Below, piece after piece: positions 1 through 11,563 of a DNA stretch of 64,000 nucleotides. The stretch's first letter is position 1. Every line of letters begins with the position of its first letter. The notes beneath the pieces were generated by a model. The model searched no databases. It saw nothing but the letters and a program-made list of their open reading frames with translations, and was not told the DNA's origin. This DNA comes from Trebonia sp963822615 (GTDB lineage: Bacteria > Actinomycetota > Actinomycetes > Streptosporangiales > Streptosporangiaceae). The position numbers were made by a program, and so were the translations under genes. The stretch is from assembly GCA_963822615.1 (NCBI GenBank), contig CAWGIM010000026.1, positions 242,044 to 306,043 on the forward strand, written 5' to 3'.

Positions 1-243
1 GGGCGCCATCGCCGCCGCCGCGGGCACCTGCCCGGCCACCACCTGCCGCAGCAGCCTGCCGCGGACCGCCAGGTTGGCGTAGCGCAGGCCGGGGTACTCG
101 GCCGCTAGCAGGCCGGCCAGCCGGTCCGCCCAGCCGCGGAAGCCGCCGCCGGACGCGACGTCGTTCAGGCCCTCGGTGAAACTGTCGCCAATCGCCACGA
201 AGGACGCATCGCCCGGGGGTTGCGGGAATAGCTTGTCGTTCAT
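1..243 (-). CDS. SGNH/GDSL-family hydrolase, N-terminal fragment
   Basis: The reading frame starts with ATG at 243 on the minus strand and runs off the left edge, leaving about 81 residues. The N-terminus MNDKLFPQPPGDASFVAIGD is followed by SFTEGLND, so residues 17-22 hold the block I GDSFTEG motif of SGNH hydrolases, with the nucleophile Ser. An esterase or lipase acting on acyl groups is expected, but the Asn, Gly and His blocks lie outside the window and the substrate cannot be told. There is no signal peptide in the visible part, so it may be cytosolic. It is divergent from the lipoprotein gene that follows. Confidence 0.8.
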   Translation of the reverse strand, partial: MNDKLFPQPPGDASFVAIGDSFTEGLNDVASGGGFRGWADRLAGLLAAEYPGLRYANLAVRGRLLRQVVAGQVPAAAAMAP

Positions 244-301
244 AGGACACCCATCATGCCAGTAGACGCTGAGCTATCAAACGATTGCGAGGAGTAGCAG
301 G

Positions 302-1705
302 TTGCTACGGCTAACGGTTATCCGCACGGCAATGCTGGCGGTGGCGGTGCTCGCCGCGGCCGCCTGCACAGCGAACGGCAGCAGCGCCCCCGCTCCGGTC
401 ACCGGGGGGACCGTGTCCGCGGCCGGCCAGAACTGGCCGGAGTACGACGCCAACCCGGGCCGCACCGGGGTCGCGGCGGGAGCGGCGCCGGCAGGCCCGC
501 TCGCCGCCGCCTGGAGCGCGTCCCTGGACGGCGCCGTCTACGGGCAGCCGCTGGTGGTCGGGGGCGAGGTGATCGCCGCGACCGAGAACGACAGCCTCTA
601 CGCGCTCGACCGGGTGAGCGGCAAGGTCATCTGGCGCACCCACGTCGGCACCCCGGTGCCGCAGCCGCCGCCGCACGGGTGCGGCAACATCTTCCCGCTC
701 GGCATTACCGGCACCCCGGTCTACGACCCGGGCAGCAAGGACGTCTACGCGGTAGCCGAGATCGCCGGCTACCACCACCTGCTGGTCGGCGTCGACGCGG
801 CCACCGGGGCGGTCACCCTGCGGCGCGACCTCGACCAGCCGACCGCGGCCAACCAGCCCGCGTTCAACCAGCAGCGGCCCGGCCTGGCGATCGACCAGGG
901 GCGGGTCTACGCGACCTTCGGCGGCCTGTCCGGAGACTGCGGCCCCTACCAGGGCAGCGTGGTCAGCGCGCCGCTGGCCGGCGACGGGCCGCTGACCAGC
1001 TGGCGCACGCCGACCAGCCGGGAAGGCGCCATCTGGGCGCCGGGCGGGCCGGTGGTCGGCCCGGACGGCGACCTGTGGGTCTCCATCGGCAACGGCGCGG
1101 CCGGGGCCGGCCAGCCGTACGACGGCAGCGACTCGGTGACCGAGCTGACCCCCGGCCTGCAGCGGACCGCCTTCTTCGCCCCCGTCACCTGGGCCGACGA
1201 CAACGACAACGACCTCGACCTCGGTTCCACCCAGCCGGTGCTCACGGCCGGCCACGCGGTCTTCATCATGGGCAAGCGCGGGGTCGGCTACCTGCTCAGC
1301 GCGGCCCGGCCGGGCGGGATCGGCGGCGAGCTGGCGCAGCGCAGCATCTGCGCCGCGTTCGGGGCGGCGGCGGTCAGCGGGTCGGTCGTCTACGAGCCGT
1401 GCCGGTCGGGCGGCCTGGCCGCCGTCCAGGTCGACCCGGGCGCGAAGACGATCTCGGTGCTGTGGCGCGGCCCGGCCAGCGGCAACGGCTCCCCGGTGGT
1501 CGGCGGCGGCGCGGTCTGGGTCACCGCCTACAACGACGCCGGCACCGCCCCGAGCACGCTGTACGCGCTGGACCCGGCCACCGGCGCGGTCCGCCAGCAG
1601 CTCACCATCGCCCAGGGGCTGCCGCACTTCTCGTCGCTGTCGCTAAGCGGCAGCACCGCCTTCCTCGGCACGCTGACCGGGGTCACCGCGGTCAGCGGCG
1701 CCTGA
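302..1705 (+). CDS. Secreted PQQ-like beta-propeller lipoprotein
   Basis: This 467-residue protein begins at a TTG (302) with GAGGAG at 289-294, 7 nt upstream; the next ATG at 332 would remove the positively charged start of the signal peptide. Residues 1-21 are a lipoprotein signal with lipobox LAAAAC (Cys22). The rest is a quinoprotein-like propeller with PQQ-type blades such as SLYALDRVSGKVIW, and a second clear blade near the C-terminus (LYALDPATGAV). Such proteins bind ligands or act as outer-surface scaffolds or dehydrogenase-like domains. No catalytic residues for a quinoprotein dehydrogenase can be picked out, so the function is unknown. Confidence 0.75.
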   Translation: MLRLTVIRTAMLAVAVLAAAACTANGSSAPAPVTGGTVSAAGQNWPEYDANPGRTGVAAGAAPAGPLAAAWSASLDGAVYGQPLVVGGEVIAATENDSLYALDRVSGKVIWRTHVGTPVPQPPPHGCGNIFPLGITGTPVYDPGSKDVYAVAEIAGYHHLLVGVDAATGAVTLRRDLDQPTAANQPAFNQQRPGLAIDQGRVYATFGGLSGDCGPYQGSVVSAPLAGDGPLTSWRTPTSREGAIWAPGGPVVGPDGDLWVSIGNGAAGAGQPYDGSDSVTELTPGLQRTAFFAPVTWADDNDNDLDLGSTQPVLTAGHAVFIMGKRGVGYLLSAARPGGIGGELAQRSICAAFGAAAVSGSVVYEPCRSGGLAAVQVDPGAKTISVLWRGPASGNGSPVVGGGAVWVTAYNDAGTAPSTLYALDPATGAVRQQLTIAQGLPHFSSLSLSGSTAFLGTLTGVTAVSGA

Positions 1706-1758
1706 CAGCCGCGGGCGCGGCAAAACCCATGAGGAAGGGGTGACGGGAGGGGCGTTTA

Positions 1759-1786
1759 GCGGCACCCGTTCGGACTGATGCTGGTT
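1759..1786. repeat. Dispersed intergenic repeat, copy 1
   Basis: GCGGCACCCGTTCGGA followed 6 nt later by CTGGTT. Related copies lie at 33290-33304, 38895-38922 and 50584-50610, and an inverted one at 50520-50534. This copy differs at one base from the others. Confidence 0.6.
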
Positions 1787-1938
1787 ATGTTTTACGTAAA
1801 CTAATGGTGACCAAACTGAGGCTTGAATGTAACATTTCGGTGATGCTTGGCCTTGGCTGGCCGCGGATGGACGCAGTCGCCCCGCCGTCGCGTTGTACTT
1901 GATAGTGACCACAATGTCGTGATGTCAGGAGTTGCCAC

Positions 1939-2460
1939 GTGGGCGCGGTAGGTCGGATTGTCGTCGGGGTTCACGGGTCGCTCGGCAGCCTGCAGGCGCT
2001 GCACTGGGCGGCCGACGAGGCCCGGGACCGGCAGGTGGCGCTGGTCGCGGTGATCGCCTGGCTGCCGCCCGGCGGGGACCTGGCCGAGCGGTCCCGGCCG
2101 TCCCCTTACCTGCGCCGGGCCTGGCGCGACGCCGCCGGCAAGCGGCTGACCGAGGCGTTCGAGGCCGGCCTGGGCGGCCTGCCGGACGACCTGCCGGTGC
2201 AGCTACGGGTCGAGCGCGGCGAGACCGGCCCGGTGCTGGTCGACGTGGCCGACCAGCCGGGCGACCTGCTGGTGATCGGGACCGGCCGACGCCACCCGGT
2301 CAGCCGCGCGCTGCGCCGCTCGGTCAGCCGGTACTGCCTGGCCCACGCCCGGTGCCCGGTGCTCGCGGTGCCGCCGTCGGCGCTGATGGAAGCGGCCGCG
2401 CACGGCTGGCTGCGGCCGCGCTCCTGGTCCACCCGCGGGCTGGCCGACTCGCGGGGATAG
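1939..2460 (+). CDS. Universal stress protein (UspA family), single domain
   Basis: A 173-residue protein with GTG start at 1939 and AGGAG 7 nt upstream. The N-terminal IVVGVHGSLGSLQALHWA is the first beta strand and nucleotide loop of the UspA fold (usual VGxDGSxxSxxAL; the Asp is His here). Near residue 110 a variant of the ATP-binding G-2x-G-9x-G(S/T) loop is seen (IGTGRRHPVSRALRRSVSRY), with the final glycine replaced by Arg, so ATP binding is uncertain. It sits just upstream of the kdp genes in the same direction, and KdpD also carries a Usp domain. A tail of about 20 residues after the last beta strand is not part of the domain. Confidence 0.85.
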   Translation: MGAVGRIVVGVHGSLGSLQALHWAADEARDRQVALVAVIAWLPPGGDLAERSRPSPYLRRAWRDAAGKRLTEAFEAGLGGLPDDLPVQLRVERGETGPVLVDVADQPGDLLVIGTGRRHPVSRALRRSVSRYCLAHARCPVLAVPPSALMEAAAHGWLRPRSWSTRGLADSRG

Positions 2461-2586
2461 GCCCCGCGCATGGGATCCGTTAGGAACGCCGTCCGCCCTG
2501 CATAGCTGCTGTCAGGACCGGACGCACCCGGTCTGACCAGGGGTTTGCTTATCTCGGGACAAAGACACTCCCGAGGAGCAGACATC

Positions 2587-2676
2587 ATGCTGGATCTGTT
2601 GTACATCGCCCTGACGCTGGTCGTCTTCGGCGCGCTCGTCCTCATCATCAAGGGGGTCGAGCACCTTGAGCGCTGA
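2587..2676 (+). CDS. 29-residue membrane peptide upstream of kdpF
   Basis: ATG at 2587 has GAGGAG (2573-2578) 8 nt upstream. The peptide is one hydrophobic helix followed by a short charged tail (IIKGVEHLER). Its stop codon overlaps the start of kdpF by 11 nt, so the two small genes are translationally linked and this peptide is the first gene of the kdp operon. It is KdpF-sized and KdpF-like in topology but does not end in the RPERF motif of KdpF. I infer an accessory subunit or regulator of the Kdp ATPase; no function is established here. Confidence 0.7.
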   Translation: MLDLLYIALTLVVFGALVLIIKGVEHLER

Positions 2677-2755
2677 GAACTGGGTCGGGCTGATCGCGGC
2701 GATCATCCTGACCGTGTACCTGGTGTACGCGCTAGTCCGGCCGGAGCGGTTCTGA
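2666..2755 (+). CDS. kdpF: K+-transporting ATPase, KdpF subunit
   Basis: A 29-residue single-helix membrane protein that stabilises the KdpABC complex in bacteria. It starts at TTG 2666, giving MSAENWVGLIAAIIL and ending RPERF, both typical of actinobacterial KdpF. AGGGGG at 2651-2656 lies 9 nt upstream inside the previous small gene. The stop codon is 1 nt from the ATG of kdpA at 2757, so the operon is very compact. Confidence 0.85.
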   Translation: MSAENWVGLIAAIILTVYLVYALVRPERF

Positions 2756-2756
2756 G

Positions 2757-4418
2757 ATGAACTCGTCACTGGCAGGAATCCTGCAACTGGTCGTGCTCGT
2801 CCTCGCCCTGGCGGCCTGCTACCGGCCGCTGGGCGACTACATGGCCCGCGTCTTCACCAGCGACAAGCACTGGCGGGTAGAGCGCGGCTGCTACCGCCTC
2901 ATCGGCATCGACCCCGACGCCGACCAGCGCTGGGGCACCTACGCCCGGTCGCTGCTGGCCTTCTCGGTGGTCTCGGTGCTGTTCCTGTACCTGATGATGC
3001 GGGTGCAGCACTGGCTGCCGTACAGCAACGGCATGGCCAACGTGAACCCGCTCCTCGCCTTCAACACCGCCGCGTCGTTCGTCACCAACACCAACTGGCA
3101 GAACTACTCGGGCGAGTCCACCATGGGCTACGCCGTGCAGATGGCCGGCCTGGCGGTGCAGAACTTCCTCTCCGCCGCGGTCGGCATCGCGGTGGCGATC
3201 GCGCTGATCCGCGGGTTCATGCGGTCCAGGACCGACCGGCTGGGCAACTTCTGGGTCGACATCACCCGGTGCACCGTCCGGCTGCTGCTGCCGATCTCGG
3301 TGGCCGGCGCGATCATCCTGACCGCGGCCGGCGTGATCGACAACTTCAACCTCACGCACACCATCAGCACGCTGATCGGCGGCCAGCAGAGCCTGGTCGG
3401 CGGCCCGGTCGCCTCGCAAGAGGTCATCAAGGAACTCGGCAACAACGGCGGCGGGTTCTTCAACGCCAACTCGGCCCACCCGTTCGAGAACCCGAACCCG
3501 TTCACCAACTGGTTCGAGATCTTCCTGCTGCTGGTCATCCCGTTCGCGCTGCCGCGCACCTTCGGCAAGATGATCGGCGACAACCGCCAGGGCTACATCC
3601 TGGTCGCGGTGATGGCCGGGCTGTGGCTGGTCGCGGTCGGCGGCGTCACCTTCTTCGAGTGGCAGCACGCGGGCACCGCCCTGCAGGCCGCGGGCGGCGC
3701 CATGGAGGGCAAGGAGGTACGGTTCGGCATCCCGGGCTCGTCGTTGTTCGCCGGCTCGACGACGGTGACCTCGACCGGGGCGGTCAACTCCTTCCACGAC
3801 TCGTACACCGCCTTCGGCGGCGGGATCCTGCTGTTCAACATGATGCTGGGCGAGGTCGTGCCGGGCGGCGTCGGCGCGGGCATGTACGGCCTGCTCATGC
3901 TGGCCGTGCTGACCGTGTTCATCGGCGGCCTGATGGTCGGCCGGACCCCCGAGTACCTGGGCAAGAAGATCCGCCCGAGCGAGATGAAGTACGCCGCGCT
4001 CTACATCCTGGCCACCCCCGCCTGCGCCCTCATCGGGGCGGCGATAGCGCTCGGGTTCCCCGGGCCGCAGAAGGCGATATTCAACAGCGGGCCGCACGGC
4101 CTGACCGAGGTGGTCTACGCGTTCACCTCGATGGCCAACAACAACGGCTCGGCCTTCGCCGGGCTGGGTACCGCGGCGACCTACTACCAGGTGGCCGGCG
4201 GCATCGTGATGCTGATCGCCCGGTTCGCGCCCCAGATCTTCGTGCTCGCCCTGGCCGGGGCGCTGGCCAGGCAGCAGCCGGTACCCGCGTCACTCGGCAC
4301 CCTCGAGACGCACAAGCCGCTGTTCGCCGGCCTGCTCGTCGGCGTGATCATCATCCTCGTCGGGCTGACGTACTTCCCCGCGCTCGCGCTGGGACCGTTC
4401 GCTGAAGGACTGCACTGA
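2757..4418 (+). CDS. kdpA: K+-transporting ATPase, KdpA (K+-selective subunit)
   Basis: KdpA is the membrane subunit that selects K+ and feeds it to KdpB. The 553-residue length fits the family. About ten membrane helices can be seen, with the conserved pore loops NTAASFVTNTNWQNYSGEST (near residue 102), a GNNGGGFFNANSAHPFENP stretch (near 228) and SMANNNGSAFAGL (near 458). These supply the K+ filter of this channel-like subunit. It follows kdpF directly and is 1 nt from kdpB. Expression is expected to depend on the KdpDE pair encoded 7 kb downstream. Confidence 0.97.
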   Translation: MNSSLAGILQLVVLVLALAACYRPLGDYMARVFTSDKHWRVERGCYRLIGIDPDADQRWGTYARSLLAFSVVSVLFLYLMMRVQHWLPYSNGMANVNPLLAFNTAASFVTNTNWQNYSGESTMGYAVQMAGLAVQNFLSAAVGIAVAIALIRGFMRSRTDRLGNFWVDITRCTVRLLLPISVAGAIILTAAGVIDNFNLTHTISTLIGGQQSLVGGPVASQEVIKELGNNGGGFFNANSAHPFENPNPFTNWFEIFLLLVIPFALPRTFGKMIGDNRQGYILVAVMAGLWLVAVGGVTFFEWQHAGTALQAAGGAMEGKEVRFGIPGSSLFAGSTTVTSTGAVNSFHDSYTAFGGGILLFNMMLGEVVPGGVGAGMYGLLMLAVLTVFIGGLMVGRTPEYLGKKIRPSEMKYAALYILATPACALIGAAIALGFPGPQKAIFNSGPHGLTEVVYAFTSMANNNGSAFAGLGTAATYYQVAGGIVMLIARFAPQIFVLALAGALARQQPVPASLGTLETHKPLFAGLLVGVIIILVGLTYFPALALGPFAEGLH

Positions 4419-4419
4419 G

Positions 4420-6609
<2,190 letters not shown>

Positions 6610-6616
6610 AGTGGTT

Positions 6617-7243
6617 ATGAATCGCCTTCCGTCCTTCCTGCGCCAGCACCTGGCCGCGCTGCGGCTGCTGCTCGTGTTCACCGTGCTCTGCGGCATCGCC
6701 TACCCGGTACTCATGTGGGGCGTCGCCCAGGCCGCGTTCCCCTCGCAAGCGAACGGGTCGCAGGTCAGCGTCAACGGCCATGTTGTCGGGTCGTCGCTGC
6801 TGTGCCAGGAGTTCACGGACGCACACGGGAACCCGCTGCGGCAGTACTTCCAGCCCCGGCCGTCCAGCGCCACCAGCGGGGCCGCCACCGACTACGGCTG
6901 CGACCCCGGCTACTCGGCCGCGTCCAACCTCGGCGCCAGCAACGCCACCCTGGTCACCAACGTCAAGCAGCGCCAGCAGCAGATCGCCAAGTTCGACGGC
7001 GTGCCCGTGTCCCAGGTGCCGCCGGACGCGGTCACCGCGTCCGGCTCCGGCCTCGACCCGGACATCTCGCCGCAATACGCGGCCATCCAGGTAGACCGGG
7101 TCGCGGCCGCGCGGCAGCTGCCCGTCGCCACCGTGCGGGCGCTGGTCAGCAAGTACACCCAGGGCCGGACGCTCGGCTTCCTGGGCGAGCCGCGGGTGGA
7201 CGTGCTCAACCTCAACATCGCCCTCGACCAGCTTAAGAAATAG
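6617..7243 (+). CDS. kdpC: K+-transporting ATPase, KdpC subunit
   Basis: KdpC is the periplasm-facing single-helix subunit that assists ATP binding by KdpB. The frame is open from GTG 6611, but AGGTGA (6604-6609) is only 1 nt from that GTG and 7 nt from ATG 6617, so I choose ATG 6617 (208 residues). One N-terminal helix (about residues 11-35) is followed by a soluble domain with the family motifs YFQPRPS, SNLGASN and PDAVTASGSGLDPDISP, and a C-terminal LGEPRVDVLNLN. It closes the kdpFABC operon; a strong hairpin follows at 7261. Confidence 0.95.
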   Translation: MNRLPSFLRQHLAALRLLLVFTVLCGIAYPVLMWGVAQAAFPSQANGSQVSVNGHVVGSSLLCQEFTDAHGNPLRQYFQPRPSSATSGAATDYGCDPGYSAASNLGASNATLVTNVKQRQQQIAKFDGVPVSQVPPDAVTASGSGLDPDISPQYAAIQVDRVAAARQLPVATVRALVSKYTQGRTLGFLGEPRVDVLNLNIALDQLKK

Positions 7244-7260
7244 GGCCCTCCCCGGCCCGG

Positions 7261-7300
7261 ATGTGCCGTCGGCGCCCCCATCGCGGCGCCGGCGGCACAT
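7261..7300 (+). terminator. Terminator hairpin after kdpFABC
   Basis: Arms 7261-7276 and 7285-7300 pair over 16 bp (one G-U) around an 8-nt loop, starting 18 nt after the kdpC stop. There is no U tract, which is usual in high-GC actinobacteria. Confidence 0.75.
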
Positions 7301-7422
7301 TCACGTCTCGAGTCGGGGTGAGTCGCGGTGAGGAGCCTGACTATCAGGCACATTCCGGGTAGTCTCTGCGTGCTGGTACGGGGCCGCTGTGCTGGCAGGG
7401 GCACTGGGGCAGGGGAGCACGG

Positions 7423-9333
<1,911 letters not shown>

Positions 9334-9371
9334 CCGGGCGCTGTCCGGGCCGTCCGGGGGCGGGGCCTGGC

Positions 9372-9465
9372 GGGGCCGCGTCGGGCGGGGCGGGGGCCGC
9401 GTCGGGCCGGGCTGGCGGGGCCGCGCCGGGCGAGGCCAGGCACGGCCTGGCGGGGGCCGCGTCGG
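9372..9465 (+). repeat. Degenerate GC-rich direct repeats
   Basis: GGGGCCGCGTCGG or a close variant occurs at 9372, 9393, 9417 and 9453, spaced 21-36 nt. This is low-complexity, GC-rich sequence without coding signal. Confidence 0.6.
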
Positions 9466-9538
9466 TACCAGTGGTATCCCGGGGCCCCAAACTCCCAGCC
9501 ATCCCCAGCCACCTCACGGCGCCCTGATCCGGGAGGCC

Positions 9539-9665
9539 ACTTCCTATCGGTTGTGACCATCTTTTCGACTTCCTATCGGTTCCGACCGCTTTCTGACCTA
9601 TATGTCCGGATTGCGCGGTCGAAATTGATAGGAAGTGGAGCTGAAGGTCGGCAGCGATAGGAAGT
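9539..9665. repeat. Four-copy convergent array of ACTTCCTATC-N6-GACC
   Basis: Two copies on the plus strand (9539-9558 and 9568-9587) are followed by two on the minus strand (9617-9636 and 9646-9665). Start-to-start distance is 29 bp in both pairs, and the whole is symmetric about position 9602. All 14 fixed positions are identical in the four copies. It may be a protein-binding array or a small MITE-like element; no clear target duplication flanks it. Confidence 0.8.
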
Positions 9666-9867
9666 TGAGGGCCGACGGGGCTGGGTCGGTGCGGCGTGGG
9701 CCTGGTGTAGTGCCCAGGCGGCGGTGCGGGCCCCGGGGTGATGGCCGGGCGGCGGCGTCGGCTTGGTGGCGTGGTGGCCGGGCATGGTGCGGGCTGGCGG
9801 GGTGGTGGCGGGCGACGGTGGCCGGGTGGGGCGGCGGGGGTCGCCGGGGGGTGGGCCGCGGGAGTGG

Positions 9868-10200
9868 CTAGGCGGCGCCCTGGGAGCCGCCGGCCGGCTC
9901 GTAGGACCAGACTTCGCTGTGGATGCCGACCGGAGCCTGGGCCTCGCCGCCGGAGCGTTCGGCGGCTGAGCGGTGGCCGTGGGCGAAGGACGGCGAGCTG
10001 ACCCAGGCGTTGAAGGACTGCTCGTCCCGCCAGCGGGTGACCACCAGCCAGGTGGTGCGGTCGTCGGTCGGCTTGAGCAGCTCGAACCCCTCGAACCCGT
10101 CCTGGTTGTCGACCGCGCCCGCCCGGGCACCGAAGCGCTTGGCCAGCTCGTCCCCGCTGTCGGCGGGCACCGTGATCGCGTTGATCTTCACAACAGTCAT
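9868..10200 (-). CDS. MhuD-like haem-degrading monooxygenase (ABM fold)
   Basis: The 110-residue protein starts at 10200 behind AAGGAG. It resembles mycobacterial MhuD over its whole length: the N-terminal VVKINAI includes Asn7, Trp66 lies at the same position, and the haem-ligand His corresponds to His74 in FAHGHR after a one-residue gap. MhuD opens haem with oxygen to release iron, giving mycobilin rather than biliverdin. I infer iron release from haem in the cytosol. The last 20 residues (PAGGSQGAA end) are extra. It is convergent with the kinase gene and divergent from the MPN-like gene. Confidence 0.82.
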   Translation of the reverse strand: MTVVKINAITVPADSGDELAKRFGARAGAVDNQDGFEGFELLKPTDDRTTWLVVTRWRDEQSFNAWVSSPSFAHGHRSAAERSGGEAQAPVGIHSEVWSYEPAGGSQGAA

Positions 10201-10394
10201 CGTCCGCTGCTCCTTTGTCGGCTAGGAAAGCCAGGGCAAGGATAGTAGACGTCGCGCTGCCTGGCTTTTCTGGCCGGCTGGCTGCCCGCTGAAGCGACTC
10301 TCCCCCGAAACCGCGCGCCGGGCCGACTGCTTGCCCCGCTACGGGGTAGCCCGGGGTGTCGCGGGCAAACCACCCCAAGGACAGGAGCGACCGT

Positions 10395-11486
10395 ATGACC
10401 GACCGTGCAGCTCCGTTCCAGCCGGGGAGGGTACCGACCACGATTCCGTTCCGGTCGCGCGGCGAGTTCGCCGGGTTCAAGGCCTTCGGCAGTGGTCACG
10501 GCGCCGTCCTGCTGGACCTTGGGATAGAGCGGCGGCTGCGCTCGGCGGCGGAAATCGCGACCCAGGAGGGGCGGGTCGCCGGCGGCCTGCTCTTCGGCCG
10601 CGGCTGGACCGACGACCAGGGCGGCTACCTGGTCATTGACGACTTCCTGGAAGCGGAGCCGGCCGGAGGCGGCGGTAACCCGGCCGCGGCCGGCGGCGCG
10701 GGCCAGTTCACGCTGCCCGAGGACAGCCTGCGGGTACTGGCCCGGAGGTACCCGGCCAGCCTGGAGGTGGGCTGGTGGCGGACCCTGGCCGCGCTGGGCG
10801 AGTTCAGCCCCCGGGACTTCGCCACCCAGGCCGAACTGGCCGGACCCGATGGCGTCGGCCTGCTGGTGTACGGCTCCGGCCCCCACTGGGGAACCGCCTA
10901 CCTCGGGCACGACGGGCACGCCCCGGACACGGCGGGCACGCTCGCCCTGGCGACGGACCAGGTCCCCGCCGCATCGCCCGGGCAGGGGCCAGTCACCGGG
11001 CCGGGGCCGGGGCAGAGTCCGGTCGCCGGAGCCGGGCCGGAACTGGTGGACATCACGGCCGGCGAGCACCTGGCCGAGGACCCGATACCACTGGCGGGCG
11101 ACGTCAACGCGGTTAAGTACACCGGGTTGACGGACGTCGCGGCGGGAAAACCGCTGCGGCAGCAGCAGGCCGGCCGGCGCGCAGCCAGGCGAACCCGGCG
11201 CCGCGCCGCCGCGACGGCCGGGCAGGGAATGCCGCCGAGCGCCCGGGGAAGGCTGTGGGGCCCGGCCGGAGCACCCGGGGAAGCGCTCGGCGAGGTACTC
11301 GGGGGACCGCCCCCGCCGGAGCCGCCGCAGGGCGTCCGGCTGGTGGCGGCCGGCTTGGCCATCGTCGCCGTGGTGGCGGCGATCATCATCGGTGTCCTGC
11401 TGCACAGCGCTCTCGCGACCGTGCTCATCGCCGCGGTGGCGCTGCTAGTGGTCTTCGCCAGCGTCTGGCTGTCGCGTCGGCTCTGA
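10395..11486 (+). CDS. MPN/JAB-like protein with lost zinc site and C-terminal membrane helices
   Basis: ATG 10395 has AGGAG 7 nt upstream, giving 363 residues. Residues 45-175 look like an MPN (JAB) fold: AGGLLFGRGWTDDQGG, then EVGWWRTLAALGEFSPRD, then GVGLLVYG. In active JAMM proteases this stretch carries HxH followed by SxxD; here the HxH is replaced by WRTL while SPRD remains, so zinc binding and peptidase activity are unlikely. A Pro/Gly and Arg-rich linker follows, then two membrane helices at about 312-360. The gene stands just before kdpD. I do not know its function; a scaffold or regulatory pseudo-enzyme is an inference. Confidence 0.6.
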   Translation: MTDRAAPFQPGRVPTTIPFRSRGEFAGFKAFGSGHGAVLLDLGIERRLRSAAEIATQEGRVAGGLLFGRGWTDDQGGYLVIDDFLEAEPAGGGGNPAAAGGAGQFTLPEDSLRVLARRYPASLEVGWWRTLAALGEFSPRDFATQAELAGPDGVGLLVYGSGPHWGTAYLGHDGHAPDTAGTLALATDQVPAASPGQGPVTGPGPGQSPVAGAGPELVDITAGEHLAEDPIPLAGDVNAVKYTGLTDVAAGKPLRQQQAGRRAARRTRRRAAATAGQGMPPSARGRLWGPAGAPGEALGEVLGGPPPPEPPQGVRLVAAGLAIVAVVAAIIIGVLLHSALATVLIAAVALLVVFASVWLSRRL

Positions 11487-11563
11487 GGCGTCCCGCCACC
11501 GGGCCGGGAAGGTCGCATGGATATCGTTAGGCTGGCGCCAGTGACCTGCGGGGATGCCGCAAT

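Larger units (their letters stand above)
9334..9867. other. 534-bp gene-free region between convergent genes
   Basis: No credible gene. It holds four degenerate copies of GGGGCCGCGTCGG (9372, 9393, 9417, 9453), an AT-richer block with a four-copy motif array (9539-9665), and a G-rich, C-poor stretch (about 9670-9867) that would give a C-rich minus-strand transcript after the mhuD-like gene. Long open frames seen here on both strands are compositional. Confidence 0.7.

Noticed and set aside
311..1627. Long minus-strand open frame opposite the propeller lipoprotein
   Set aside because: Arg/Ala/Val/Asp-rich translation typical of high-GC antisense; the plus frame has signal peptide and domain.
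2461..2586. c-di-AMP (ydaO-type) riboswitch before kdp
   Set aside because: No match to the conserved ydaO core; only a small GACCGG/CCGGTC hairpin is seen.
9539..9665. CRISPR array
   Set aside because: Four short units in two orientations, 9-nt gaps, and no cas genes in the window.
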